From: Madurella fahalii
Lineage: Eukaryota > Ascomycota > Sordariomycetes > Sordariales
Length of the DNA: 64,000 bases
Assembly (NCBI GenBank): GCA_029876055.1
Contig: CM056874.1
Coordinates: forward strand, 2,480,001 to 2,544,000
Reading direction: 5' to 3'
In this document: piece by piece, positions 45,088-57,000 of the stretch
Layout: each line of letters opens with the position of its first letter
Numbering within the stretch: position 1 is the stretch's first letter
Notes under the pieces: generated by a model
What the model was told of the DNA's origin: nothing
The model's input: only the letters and a program-made list of their open reading frames with translations
The model's database searches: none
Made by a program: the position numbers and the translations under genes

Positions 45088-45636
45088 CTACCTACAGAGT
45101 AAAAGAGGGTTATGCCGCGGCCCTAGTGAGTTGAGAAAGACTTCTGCATCCCTGATGGTGGTGTAGTCGATGCGGTGCCCCCTAGCATCAAAAAGGGGCC
45201 TGAAGCGCAGGATAGCTACGCCGTTTGAGATGAAGATTTTGCATGACGGCTCTATGAACACGGAAATTGCTACGTAATCATAGATAAGGTATTCTTTAGA
45301 AGCGGCGGCGGGCAGCAATACAAATAGCTGGGCGTCTTTAGGTAGGTAGATTTGATGTCGGAACCGACGTAGCTTGAAGCACCGGATCTTGGTGAATTCA
45401 GCGTATTCAATATAGTAGTTCTAGCAGAATTGAATGATGTGGCCGTATTCTGGCAATATCGCTTGATTGTTGACTGTGTTAATGGAGAGAAAATGCGCTA
45501 TTTGGGAGGTTGGCAATCGTCTAATTACACTCATTTGCCAAGACTGTCCCAGTAACCTGTGCCCGGGGCCCCTACGTTCCAACACTTGCAGTATAGTACA
45601 GTGCATGATTGGAGTGGCAGTTTCGATGTGTTGCAT
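45088..45636 (-). pseudogene. Interrupted reading frame, family not recognised
   Basis: One minus-strand frame stays open from 45636 to 45088 apart from a single TAG at 45421-45423, between YGHIIQFC and NYYIEYAEFTKIRCFK. Composition looks protein-like (FRPLFDARGHRIDYTTI near the end), but no domain was recognised. It could be a gene with one nonsense change or an exon pair. Confidence 0.3.
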
Positions 45637-46017
45637 GTTTACTGGTGGCTCGCCCTTCTGCGTTGAGGGGTCTCAGAGACTTGCAGCGCCGATCGGCTGT
45701 CCATGACAGGTATCCTTACAGCCTTGAACCTACGCTACCCAAGACGGAAAAACGGTATTTGTGCCCGGCCGACGGTCCTGCCATGTCGCATCGTCAGTTC
45801 TTGTTGTCAATCCACTCCGGCACAAATCGTCTCTCCTCTCAGGCTTACCGCCTTCCCCCTCGAATGGCTCTCCGCAGAAGCAGCTGGGGGAGCATCGCCG
45901 AAAGCTGGATTGTGTACTTTTGGCTTCGTTTTCTCCGTTGGGCGTTGGTCGCTGATTCAATCCGAAAAGGCCTTATCGAGTACCTATCACGCATACTTTC
46001 GGCTCCTTATTGCGGAT

Positions 46018-46216
46018 TGTCACGCGTACAGGAGCTCAGCAGAGGTCGTGGGAAGTGCGTGGAAAGGTTGAAGTCTCTCAAGATCTATCTACTTCAGTAG
46101 GAGACTGAAGAACTGGCTTAAATACACAAAGGAAATGGTCTGGGCGAGCTCACGTGATGAACTGCTGAGCTCGGCGGTGAGAGCCGAGCTCCACAAGTGC
46201 GGTTGCCAGCGCGACA
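46018..46216 (-). repeat. Solo LTR, copy 2 (199 bp) with CGGAT target duplication
   Basis: Starts TGTCACGCG and ends CGCGACA on the plus strand; CGGAT stands directly before and after it. A 5-bp duplication with TG..CA ends marks a retroviral-type integrase product. It is the inverted twin of 20064-20262, with mostly transition differences. No internal retroelement remains. Confidence 0.88.
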
Positions 46217-46418
46217 CGGATTTTGTTTATCCAGTCTGCCTCGGAGAGCGTTTCCGTGTCTCATCTTCCTCGATGAACGGACTCCGGCGTGTAGCACACC
46301 ATTGAAGACTTTCAGCTTGAGAGCTATCCGAGTTTCCGGTTGGCGTGGCTGCAAAGTCTGCGCGGTGATATCGAAGGCACTATATCGGCGCTTCCCAGAG
46401 CGCGGCAGAGTGGAGATC

Positions 46419-48164
46419 ATGTCGAATGCTTTTAGTAAGTATCGTAGGGCGGGATGGGACCGGTATTTGCCCAGTTTCTACTTTGTCTCGGACGTGGCCT
46501 TACCCAACCCCGGTCACCTCCCCGACACGTTAGTCAAGCAGCATCCAAATCCCCGCGCGCGGACCGACCCTCAGGCGTGTGTGCGATCCTTGGAATACTG
46601 GATGGACAAATGCGCACAACACCATGACATGTGCACACCGGCACCCGAATCGCCACTTCCAACCAGGGTCCTCAGGATCACCGACTGGGGCCCGACTCAG
46701 CCTCCGAAGGTCAACCTCATGGTGTCGAACGGGATGTGTGGTGACTACATCTGTCTGAGCAACTGCTGGGGCCGGATTTGTCCTGCTTGCCTTACTACCA
46801 AGGCGACATTCCAGCGGAATGTGACCGAGGTCCCCTGGTCTACCCTTCCCCAGACGTTCCAAGACGCCGCTGTGTTCACGAGACTCTTGGGCAAGGAGTT
46901 CCTATGGACCGATTCCATCTGCATCGTCCAGGACGACGAAGATGATTGGAGGCGTGAAGCGGCCAGCATGTCTGAAGTGTACGGCAACGGCTTCCTTACC
47001 TTGATGGCTACCAAGGCAAGGGATGGGCGCGACGGGCTTTTCAATCCGAAGCCAACCCTCCTGGCCGTCGAGATTCCGGCTCCCAGTGGTATTGCTGATG
47101 CGCCGGGGCAACTGTTCTTTCGCGAGATGACTGGGTACAACTTGGGTTCGATCACATTGGCGGGAGGCTGGATCTCCACCGACTCTGAAATCCACCCGCT
47201 TCTTCAGCGTGCTTGGGTGTTTCAGGAACGACTCCTATCGCCCCGTGTCGTCCATTTTACCGCCGCTGGAATCGTTTATGAGTGCGTTCAGAGATGTTCG
47301 TCCGACTGGAGTCCCACGGACTCACCCGCGCCTAGAAAACTGGTCCGGGGTTTCTGGGAATCCGCAACGGCCCCCGCCGACAGGAGTGCATTTTCGGGTT
47401 TATGGCATCACATCGTGGGCATGTACTCGGAGCTCAACCTGGCATACGACCGAGATAGGCTCCCGGGACTCGCCGGCATCGCGAGGAGGTTCGCGGCAAG
47501 CAACGTGCAGCCGGGGCGCTATCTAGCCGGCGCGTGGGAACATACTTTCCGCAGCGATCTCATGTGGTACCGAAGGGGCGATTCCAGTTCGGCCTACGGC
47601 AAATCTCCTGCCATGTCAGAATGGATTGCGCCCAGCTGGTCGTGGGCGTCCGTGAAGGGGCATGTGATGTTTCACGCTATGACGTGCGACCTCTCGCTGA
47701 AAGAATACTGCATCCAGCAACCCGGCGGCGCTGGGAACGAGTTCGGCAGTGTCTCTTCCCTGTGCGTCAGAGTCTTGACTCGATCGCTCTCTGGGGTTTT
47801 AAAGCGGGCGGAACCGGGCCACTACGATTATCTATGCAAGCTCAATCTGGGTGTGGGTGCCGGCAACATCGAATTCTCCGTCAGCTATTCCAGCTTTCAA
47901 GAGGATTTTCTCAGCGACAGGGGTGTTGTGACCTGCATTCGCGCGATCGAGGACACTTCGTACCCACATCAGCTTGAAAACAGGTGCGAGGGCTTGCTGG
48001 TTTTGCAGTTGGTTGATGGCTCCTCGGATACCTTTCGTAGAATCGGTGTGCTTGGCTTGCAGCGATCATCCTCCTCGGTAATATGGGAAAGGCATTTTAA
48101 GACTGGGACTGATCTGGCGAGGGCTTTTCAACAGCAAGAGGAGCGGATCATTGCATTAGTATAA
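46419..48164 (+). CDS. HET-domain protein, 5' end disturbed by a solo LTR
   Basis: 581 codons from the first ATG (46419), but the frame is open and protein-like back to the LTR edge at 46217. That part includes GCKVCAVISKAL, a segment typical of the N-terminus of HET proteins, so the original start was upstream. The HET domain blocks are YICLSNCWG, LWTDSICIVQDDEDDWR with EAASMSEVYGNGFLTLMAT, and the Trp block RAWVFQERLLSPRVVHF. The C-terminal half (EWIAPSWSWASVKG) is the usual tail of this class. No intron and no nonsense codons. HET proteins trigger cell death when non-self is sensed (family knowledge); whether this shortened one is expressed is unknown. The LTR may supply a new leader. Confidence 0.82.
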   Translation: MSNAFSKYRRAGWDRYLPSFYFVSDVALPNPGHLPDTLVKQHPNPRARTDPQACVRSLEYWMDKCAQHHDMCTPAPESPLPTRVLRITDWGPTQPPKVNLMVSNGMCGDYICLSNCWGRICPACLTTKATFQRNVTEVPWSTLPQTFQDAAVFTRLLGKEFLWTDSICIVQDDEDDWRREAASMSEVYGNGFLTLMATKARDGRDGLFNPKPTLLAVEIPAPSGIADAPGQLFFREMTGYNLGSITLAGGWISTDSEIHPLLQRAWVFQERLLSPRVVHFTAAGIVYECVQRCSSDWSPTDSPAPRKLVRGFWESATAPADRSAFSGLWHHIVGMYSELNLAYDRDRLPGLAGIARRFAASNVQPGRYLAGAWEHTFRSDLMWYRRGDSSSAYGKSPAMSEWIAPSWSWASVKGHVMFHAMTCDLSLKEYCIQQPGGAGNEFGSVSSLCVRVLTRSLSGVLKRAEPGHYDYLCKLNLGVGAGNIEFSVSYSSFQEDFLSDRGVVTCIRAIEDTSYPHQLENRCEGLLVLQLVDGSSDTFRRIGVLGLQRSSSSVIWERHFKTGTDLARAFQQQEERIIALV

Positions 48165-48700
48165 ATCAAGGTGTTTGAAAAAGGCCAGGCAGCAGAGTGT
48201 ATCTTGTACGGTACAGGGCAGGTACCTTAAAGGGGTCCGAGTACGTATTAGTTCAAAAAATTACTGACAGAGGGTAGCGTTGTGCTGTAAACGGACCTTT
48301 TCTTCCCCCTACACTAGACAATGTGAGGCTCGGCATAGAAAACGCATCGGGCCAGTGGGAGCCTGCTTTTCATGCGTTTCGCTGGCTACCAACCAACCAC
48401 AGTCGGTATTTCTCTTCTGGCCTCAAAACCTAGGAACCAGAGGTCCATAGCTGGGTTGGACGTGGCGCACCAATAGATTTCGCGCCCGTATGGTACCTAC
48501 TCGAACAGCAACCATACGCCGAACTGGACGATTTGCTGGTGGCATTCACGTTGTGCCACAGCTTGACATTTCATGGAATGGTGCTCCCTCTCCCAGGGGA
48601 CAAGTTGACGTGCGGGGACTTGCGCACGGACCCCCAGGGGACTTAGCATTGGGGTTTAGTCTGCGACCAACACTCTCTCACTTTCTGTAACAATCTCGAC
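48165..48700. other. Intergenic stretch between HET and APH-family genes
   Basis: No gene seen; it should hold the terminator of the HET gene and the promoter of the APH-family gene. No obvious TATA box. Confidence 0.5.
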
Positions 48701-49582
48701 ATGTCGCGACCCTTTGTCCCCGTTACCGACAATACAGCCACACAGCACGAGGGTACTGACCACTTGGCTATCAATGATACGTTTCTATACCGTATCTTTA
48801 CCCTCCTCGCGCTTCAGACCACCGCGCGGTTCTACCGACATGATGGGCCCTGCGTGCCCATTTCCAAGCACCTTATTGTCAAGACGGGACCGTTTGTCCA
48901 CCTTACCGAAGCCGCTACCATGAACTTCGTTGCTGCCAAGACTTCCATTCCGATACCCCATGTGTACTGTTCTTTTATCCACAAGAACCGGGCCTTCATC
49001 CTTATGGAGCGGATCCATGGACAGTCGCTCGCAAAGGCCTGGGAGATCCTATCAGATGCTGATCGCGAGAGCATCTTCACGCAGCTTCGGGGCATGATGA
49101 AGGAGCTAAGGGCGCTCCCACCAGCTCCAGATACGGGGATTGAGAGCTGTAGAGGAGGCTCTTTACGGGACTCCCGCATTCCTAGATCCCGGCCTAGGTT
49201 CGGGCCGTTCAGGACAATTCAGGACTTCCACCTCTGGCTCCGCGAGTATCTCCGGCCAGAGGAGCATGCAGACCGCCAAGATGACCAAGACTGGAAGGAC
49301 ATTAAAGAAATGGTTGCTAAGCAGGACGGACCGTGGCCCCCCCCCGTCTTTACGCATGGAGACTTAAACCCCTTCAACATCTTGGTCCGTGGCAACCGAG
49401 TCGTTGGCATCATCGACTGGGAGTTCGCGGGATGGTACCCCTGCTACTGGGAATACACCTCCGCATGGTATGGGAATCTGACTCGGCAGGCCTGGCAAGA
49501 ATCCATTGCCAAGTTCCTTGATCCGTACCCCGTGGAGTCGAGGATGGAGATCACACGCCAGAAGTGGTGGGGAGAACTCTAG
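48701..49582 (+). CDS. APH/choline-kinase-family phosphotransferase-like protein
   Basis: 293 aa, single exon. Kinase-like fold of the aminoglycoside phosphotransferase family. It has an N-lobe with a Lys in HLIVKTG, hinge-side ILMERIHGQSL, catalytic loop FTHGDLNPFNILV (HGD at 219-221, Asn at 226) and the metal-binding Asp in GIIDWEFAGWYP (Asp 239). All key residues are present, so it could be active as a small-molecule kinase. Fungi carry many such genes of unknown substrate; drug resistance should not be assumed. Its 3' end faces the DUF6914-like gene 75 bp away. Confidence 0.88.
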   Translation: MSRPFVPVTDNTATQHEGTDHLAINDTFLYRIFTLLALQTTARFYRHDGPCVPISKHLIVKTGPFVHLTEAATMNFVAAKTSIPIPHVYCSFIHKNRAFILMERIHGQSLAKAWEILSDADRESIFTQLRGMMKELRALPPAPDTGIESCRGGSLRDSRIPRSRPRFGPFRTIQDFHLWLREYLRPEEHADRQDDQDWKDIKEMVAKQDGPWPPPVFTHGDLNPFNILVRGNRVVGIIDWEFAGWYPCYWEYTSAWYGNLTRQAWQESIAKFLDPYPVESRMEITRQKWWGEL

Positions 49583-49657
49583 GAAGCGGTTTACCCACAC
49601 GGAACATCGTGATTCCCATTAGGACTGGTCTCCCAGACGCAGCAACGTTCCTACAGT

Positions 49658-50230
49658 CTAGGGCACAACTTCTCTCCCTTCAAGCATATCCCATGTCGGC
49701 TTCGGCGACCCCATATCTGTCGCGCTTGTATACCTCCCTGCTACTGTTTTTTTCGCCACGTAATCGCGAGCCAGTGCTTCGATCTCGCCCCAATCCAATT
49801 GCGAGGTCCCAACGGCCTTACCGTCCTTGGCCGTCTTTGATAAAGCGTCAGCGATCCATGTGCGGCAACGCCAGTTAGGATCGTTTTGGGCCACCGGCGT
49901 CGTGCGAAAAATCTCGACGAGTTGGCTTTCGTCTTCGATCTTGGCAATCACAATGCGGGCGAGGAGATTGTTGGTACTCTGCACGTTGGCCAACGGGACT
50001 TCCTCATACACCCAACCCTGGATTGGATGATTCTTGACGTGGTAACGCATGCCGGGAACCTGGGGCTTGTTCTCAACCTTAAGGCCGATGAGAAAGCCCC
50101 AGTGGTATCTGTAGAAAGCCATGAGTTGGGACTAGGAGACAGGTGAGGGGCTTGACCACCTTCGTTCTTCATTACTGACGACCCCGCTGGGGTATAGTGC
50201 AATGTACAATCATTTCTTGTTGGAAACCAT
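49658..50230 (-). pseudogene. DUF6914-like fungal protein, nonsense at codon 7
   Basis: Exons 50230-50160 and 50108-49658 (51-nt intron, GTGGTC donor, CAG acceptor), 174 codons. After MVSNKK a TGA (50212-50210) stands where relatives have Arg (CGA to TGA), followed by LYIALYPSGVVSNEE and, after the intron, YHWGFLIGLKVENK. GMRYHVKNHPIQGWVYEE, LLARIVIAKIEDE, WRCRTWIADAL and GKAVGTSQLDW follow and are well kept. The family is common in fungi and of unknown function. A shorter product could start at the Met at 50122, inside the presumed intron, leaving the core intact, so loss of function is not certain. Confidence 0.75.
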
Positions 50231-51458
50231 TCTTATGGCTCGATAGACCAGGGAGAATAGGGGACAATGCCGAGGCTTGAAAGAGGTTGAAGGTTTGGAT
50301 CGATGGTTATTTGGCGGGTCAGACGGATTGGCCGTCGTTTCATGATTATATAGCCTTTTGCTATCGTTTTTGACGTTTCCGAAGGACCAACCCTGTTAGC
50401 CTTGCACCAGGACAAATTATAGATAGGTCGGGTTGATAGGATATGGTTCTTGTTGGACCGTGATTGTTGGGCCGTGATTGTTGGGCCGTGACATCGGCCG
50501 GCAACTGTAGTAGCGGACCTATGCCGCGCCTCTCGTTTAGCGCGCGCGAAATATTACCAAGGCCACCAAAGCGAGCCACGTTGCCTGTCTCTTTCACAGC
50601 GAGAAGGCTGCATTCAGGGTACATCCGTCCTGGCGAGAGGTGTCGTGGGATTCATCGCTGCATTTATCATCGCGTGGGTTGCATGAAGACGTTTTGCGGG
50701 TTCTTTTGCCGCGAGAATGGTGCATATACTGGATGCGGTTCTCAGCTTTCAAGTTCAGCGAGAGAATGCAGGAAAATGTGCCAAAATTGGCCGCACTTTT
50801 TGCACTCGCGAGCATAGATAATTGGGCTCATTCCAGATGGCATCTACCATGATGTTAGCCCTTAATATACCTAGTTCAGCGTACAACCCAGGTTTTTGAA
50901 GTTGTAATTTTGAGATCTTACTCTGGAGGTTTAGGGAGGCTCCAGATCGCAGCAGCGAAGCACACCGGGAGCGAATGTCATCAGAAGCTTGTGTTCTTCA
51001 CATTTAAACGATGGCGCTCGAGCGCAAGCCACGATGAGGCGTGAGTGCGAGGTGCGGCCGCCTTTATTAATCCGTCCACTGGCGGCCGAGTGATATCGCT
51101 TGCTTACAACCAAGGTAACTCTGGGAGCGGCAAAGATAAGCTGCAAGCAATTATATAATAGGTGAATCGGCTCACCTTGGTGAGCTCTCCAATCAAAGCC
51201 TGTAGTAGCGTGACTCCAGGTCGGTTGGGTGGCTCCCGTCTGCCCGCTGCGTCCTTGTTCTGGGCCATCAGCTATCACAAAACTTTTTCTGTTCCTTCGG
51301 TCACATAGTAGATGAGAAGATAATAGCTCTAGTAAGCGGGCAAACCGGCAAGCAGTTGTTAGAAATAAAAGGTACCTTACTTTTCCTACACTTTCGGCTC
51401 ATCCCAGGTGGCGGTTTTCCGGGGTGACGAGGTCTCGCATAGTGCGAAGGATGGATTA
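50231..51458. other. Stretch with no supported gene
   Basis: Short frames only. A 14-bp unit GTGATTGTTGGGCC is repeated in tandem near 50459-50488. Confidence 0.45.
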
Positions 51459-51547
51459 CTGTATTTGATAAGCGAGTGCACCAGACAAGCGAATGTACCA
51501 CTTTCTACCAACCAACAACAACTATCTTCAATTGCAACACATCAACA

Positions 51548-52405
51548 CTACGAACTAACTACAATTATATCAGAAACAGCTGAATCAGACCCTTCTGCAA
51601 CCTCTTGGCATGTACGGGCATTATGGCCAGGTTTGCCGCATATACTATAGCACCGAACCTTCGTACGACCCCCCCCTGCACCACTACCATCCTGCTCCTT
51701 TTCTTGCGCCACCTCCCCCGCCACGGCCTCCTGGCCTGATTGATTCTGTACATCTTGTACTGCAAGCGATCCTCTATGCTGTACGTGTGTTCTTTTAGCT
51801 CTCCGGCGCTTGCTTAGTGCCTCGTTGGCCTTGCGGAGTGTAGAAACCTCTGACCGAAGGAGGGTCACCTCGTGCATTATAGCCGTTGTACTTTTCGTAA
51901 GCTGGTCTATAGCAGCCAAAATCGACGTCGGGGAGCTATTTTGGTGGTTGGTAATGCGAGTCTTGATAAGCATTGACTGCGTATTGGCTTCTTGAGGGTT
52001 GTATGGTGTCTAGAATACCCAAGGTTGTAGTGTGCCGGCCCGCGAGTTTAAGGGTGTCGGTATACAAAGCCGTATATCTAGCTTAGAAAGCACCCTCTCT
52101 GGATCGTACGGCATAAGGCCAGTACCTCTGAAGCTACCCTGTATATTCTTCTCCATTATAGAGGCGAAGAAGGCTTCGTAGAAGCTATAGAGGAACTCAA
52201 GCTTGGTTATGTAGGTGATATGTATCTGTATTAAGTCTTTAATCTGGCGACTGTACGCCTTCTTTAGCGGCCTAAAGCAGCTGATATCGAGTGGCTGGAG
52301 GAGGTGAGAGGAATGCGGAGGTATGTAGAGCGTAATAATATTGTTCTTCTGGTAATGGAGCTCGAATTCGGTCGAGTGGTAGCTCTCGTAGCCGTCGAGG
52401 ATCAA
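51548..52405 (-). pseudogene. Fot1/pogo transposase, 3' half
   Basis: Reads MILDGYESYHSTEFEL, then LLQPLDISCFRPLKKAY (third catalytic Asp), a coiled coil and the zinc knuckle CGKPGHNARTC with its His intact. One TAG after PWVF (Gln or Trp expected) interrupts it near 52012. It is continuous with the 5' half at 59830-60617 once the nested retroelement is set aside. Confidence 0.85.
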
Positions 52406-52422
52406 TAACCGGTATTTGCCCT

Positions 52423-52673
52423 TGTAACGAGAGTCTCCAGACGAAGGTCAGGAGGACCCGCCGAATGATGCTGGATGATGTCACGATACAGGATAGATAA
52501 GAACCCCGTGAGGGAACTCTCTCACGCGGGGTACTTCTGATCCGCAAGGATCAGTCTCTGTGTAATTGATAGGAGGCTGTTCACCAAGATATCGCCCGCT
52601 GGTCCAGGTCTTTTCGGTATCAAGACATCGTAGTCCATCTCCCTTAACGTATTCCCAGAACAACCCCTTTACA
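52423..52673 (+). repeat. Chromovirus 5' LTR (251 bp)
   Basis: TGTAACGAGAGTCTCC..CCCCTTTACA. It differs from the 3' LTR at about five positions, all transitions. It contains an inverted repeat CCCCGTGAGGGAACTCTCTCACGCGGGG, quoted here by its ends CCCCGTGAG/CTCACGCGGGG, near 52504-52532. Confidence 0.95.
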
Positions 52674-52717
52674 ATTCTGATCCTTCTGTTCTACCGTTAG
52701 CCGAGATAGCACCTACG

Positions 52718-53640
52718 ATGAGTACCTCCTGTAAGCTGGAAGCAGAGTCGAGTCCAGGGGAAAATACCCCCCAATCACCCACAAATCCTATACGCCTTCA
52801 TCGGTCGGAATCACCAGGATTTCGACCTCACATATCTTCGTATACCCTTTCGGACTCCCGGGTTCCGCGTCAAGCTCCTTACCATAATAACCTGTTGGAA
52901 TCAACCCGTCTTCGGATACAGCAACTGGAAGTACTGAAACAACTGCGAGAACAAGAAGAGGGTTTGCTTCGGAAGCTAGGTATCTCACTAGGCGAATCCT
53001 CACCGAAATACAGGCGATATCGTTCTCCTTCAGCAGGTTCTAGTAACTATAATAAGGACCGAAAGGCGATTAAGGTGAAGCATCTGATTCAGTTCCCTAA
53101 CAACACCACCCATCGACGCCGTTTGGAATAGCTCTAAGATCTATAGCGAGCATTTATAGGAGACCCGAAACGGTTTAAAACGGGTATAAACCGGATCCTT
53201 TTCGCCTTAAATCAAATAGAAGAACGTCCTTGCAATCGATAGTACAGTCATTACAACAATCTTCCGACAGATATATAACAAGAGGCCGAAAACGACTGGA
53301 AAACGTTTGAAGATTAGATACTGAATTGTATTCGAGATCTTATAGATTAAGAATCTACTATTATAAAGTAGCTTAATAATACTAAGTAACGAGAAAACTA
53401 GTCTCCCTTAGACTTTTATTAGTACTTGGAATCCCTTAAGGCCTAATTCCCGAAGTAGGACGAAAAGGCTTGTACTCTTATCTTTTATACAAAGCTTTCG
53501 TCTGCAATTAGCAACTATATCGACTTATATATCTACAATAAGCCAGAGACTCGGGAAGAGATAGTTAAACTTGCTACTTAAATTTAGTATAGTTTCCAGT
53601 ACCGAAAACCTTAGGAAGCCCCTAAGTATTCGTCCCGAAA
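52718..53640 (+). pseudogene. Chromovirus gag-like region
   Basis: The ATG at 52718 opens 137 codons (Ser/Pro/Arg-rich, then LRIQQLEVLKQLREQEEGLL) before stops. The frame then continues with many TAG/TAA codons (DPKRFKTGINRILFALNQIEE; a later block with SAISNYIDLYIYNKPETREE). Position and composition fit Gag; no zinc knuckle survives. Confidence 0.65.
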
Positions 53641-54049
53641 TCCTTCTTACTCTTCTCCTTTATCGTATTCTTCCCTAACCTATAAATCGTTATTTTATCC
53701 TCGAAGAGCGTTATTATCCCGTTATTACCAACGAAACGTATAGTCAACGATACTATATACGAAACCTGACGATTACCCTATATCAACTCTATCTTATTTC
53801 AATTAGCTGAACCCTATAGACAGTCAGGGAAACCCTTTAACTTATTTTATTTATGGTAGTAATACCTATTTCGCCAACGACTGCCTATAAAAAGGAGTAT
53901 CAGTAAATAAAGCTACTAGGTACCCTAGTCGCCGAGGTAGGGGATTGCGTTTAAATCGGCAGGGAAATAGCAGATACCGACGGATATAAACCCCGATTAC
54001 GTCAGTGAAGACGATGTACCAGGGGTTCCAGTCAAAGAACGAATATATA

Positions 54050-57000
54050 CTTCTGCAACCTTATTGAACTATACCCTTTAATCTATTATAGTCGATCTCG
54101 ATACTGGAGTAGAGATTGATGTTGTTAATCTGGAGTTCGTAAAGCAGAGGAAACTCCGATAGATCGGGATGCAATTACCCTGTATTCGGTTTATAGACTA
54201 TTATATCGTTAAAGCATTTAGTGTTTATAAAGTTCTCTTGGAACTAATAGACTACTAAAGAATTACCTAAAGAACATATATTTCTTATACCGCTATCAAT
54301 TACCCCCTTATTATAAACGATTCTCCTATTCTTCTTAGGATACTAAGTTTAATATCCTATAAGATCTTGTTATATCTAGAAGGGAATTTATAGTGGTTTA
54401 TAACGGAATCGGAGTATATTCGGATTGAAAACCCGAAGAAATTTTTAAAAATATGTCGAGGAGAAGCTTGTATTTACTCCTTAATGTAGTATCTAGACGT
54501 ACCGGAGGCGCTTTTTCTGGAGGAGGAAGAGGAGAATACCTTTTGAAAATCTGAAGATATCCCTCCTAAAATCTCAGACTTTATAGATATTATGAACTCC
54601 AGTAATATAGATATTCTGCCTTCTTTCAAAAGTACTGATTATGCTATTAATCTACTCCTTAATACTGTTCCTCCTATTGGACCTCTTTACCCTCTGTTAC
54701 GATATAAACTTTCGATTTTGGAGGAATATCTACGCGAAAACCTGGTAAAAGGCCGTATTCGTCTATCCTAGAGTTCAGCTGTAAGTCCTGTTTTATTTGT
54801 CCTAAAGAAAGATAGTACTCTATACTTATATATAGATTACCATAGATTCAACCGGATAATAGTTAAGAATCGGTACCCTTTACCGTTGATCTTAGAACTC
54901 TTAGACCGAGTATCCGGAGTAAAGTATTTCACGAAGTTGGACCTAAAAGAGGTATACTACTGGATTTGCATCCGAGAAGGAGACGAATAGAAGACGGCTT
55001 TCCGTACCTAATACAGTCTATTTGAGTATCTTATTATACCTTTTGGCCTAATAAATGCTCCTACGACCTTCTAAAGTTATATTTAAACTACTTTAGGCGG
55101 GCTACTAGACGATTGTTATGTATATTATTTAGATAATATTTTAATTTTCTCTCCAGACTGGGAAACCTATACGACTTACCTCCGACGAGTCCTAGAATGC
55201 CTGAGACAAGTGTAGTTATACTGCAAGCCCAGTAAGTATTTATTTTATTAGGATAAGGTGGAATTTCTAGGTTATATTTTAACTCCCGAAGGTATCGGTA
55301 TAGATTCGGTACGAATTCAGACTATCTAAGATTAGCCTAAACCACAGTCCTATCGAGATATCTAAATTTTCTTAGGATTTTGTAATTTTTACTGTCGATT
55401 TATTCGAGGTTATTCGGAGATTATATTACCGTTGAGTAATTTACTAAAGGGGTTACAGAACGGACGAAAACCGGGAACCCTCCGGTTAGAGGCCGAAGAG
55501 CGTACGGCATTCGCGCGGCTTAAGAGAGTATTTCAAGATACGCTAGTTTTGTATCATTTCGACCCCGAACTCCCTATCATCATTGAGATAGACGCCTCTA
55601 ACTTTGTAATGGGAGCTGTCCTATTGCAGGTCCCGAAAGGGGGCCGAAAACGTTCCGTTGCGTTCTAGTCGGCGAAGTTTTCTGGACCGGCCTAGGACTA
55701 TAGAACTCCTGACAAGAAGATGATGGCTATTATAGAAGCCTTCAAGTATTAGTAACACTACGTTGAAGGGAGTCGCTATAAAGTTACTGTATTTTCGGAT
55801 TACAATAACCTATAAAGGTTTATAAAGTAAAACCGATTGAACGGCCGACAGGCTAGATGGTGTATATATCTGGTAGAATTTGATTTTACTATCAAGTATC
55901 AGCCTAGAAAGCGAAATCCGGCCGATAGCCCCTCGAGAAGACCAGATTACGAGGATAAAGAACGTCCTGATAGACTTAAGTGGATGCCTACTTTTGAGAG
56001 CAAAATTGCTTGGGTAAACCGGATCAGAAAGCTGATCGCGGAAAGAAATAAGATTGCCTATTGCGTAGAAGAGAGTAAATTAGTTCGTATAAGAAACCCT
56101 GGTAAATCAGCTAGTACCCGGGTCGGAAAGACGACTACAGAAGGGGTTAAGAGAGCCCACTATGTACCAGAGAATAGCGAAGATACCAGTATATAGGACC
56201 CTAGCAAACTAGCTAGTTGGAAACCCGAAACAATAGGTTATCCCTCAGAAGTCACTATGGGATTACTGAGTATTTACCTGCCAGGACCTTAGGATTACCA
56301 AGAAGCCGATTGGCTTAGACAGGAACAGATTGTTACTCGTCAATATGCGAGAGAGCACGCTCGACTAGAAGCGGTTTATACTGCGGAACCGTCGAAATCT
56401 ATAAGAGAATTGATCCTAGAGCTACAAGCTATAGATCCGGTAACTCTGAAAATTAAGGAAAGGCTGGTAAGTCCAGCCCGAAACCAGAGAGTTTCGCCCG
56501 AATAGGCACTTGGATACGAGTAAGAATTACTATATCAAGGACGATTGTTCGTCCCGGCAGAGCAAGCTGTTAAGCAGGAGTTACTCCAGCTTTTTTATAA
56601 CGATCTATTAGCAGGTCATTTTGGTGTCGAAAAGACTTTCGAACTATTGCAAAGAAAATACTTCTGGCATAGTATAACCAAAGATATCAAAGACTACTGC
56701 AGAACCTGCTACACCTACTAAGTCAACAAGACAAGACGGTATAAGCTGTATAGATCGCTCGAATCGTTGCCGATTCCTATACGACCTTGGAGCGAAATTA
56801 CCATAGACTTCATTATAGGTTTTCCTGTAGTAAAGAGTCCCAATAGCTCCGAGAAGGATACAATTCTGGTAGTTATCGATCGGTATACGAAGATGAACCG
56901 ATTCTTCCCAGTATCCACCACCATTACCAGCCAAGAATTGGCAGAGCTTGTTCATAAAGAGATTGAACTTAAGTATAGCCCTATTGATAGTTGCGTTAGT

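Noticed and set aside
46197..46418. HET gene starting at 46197
   Set aside because: That codon is GTG inside the solo LTR; the first ATG in frame is 46419.
48701..49582. Antibiotic-resistance gene
   Set aside because: The APH fold is widespread in fungi with unknown substrates; sequence alone does not support drug resistance.
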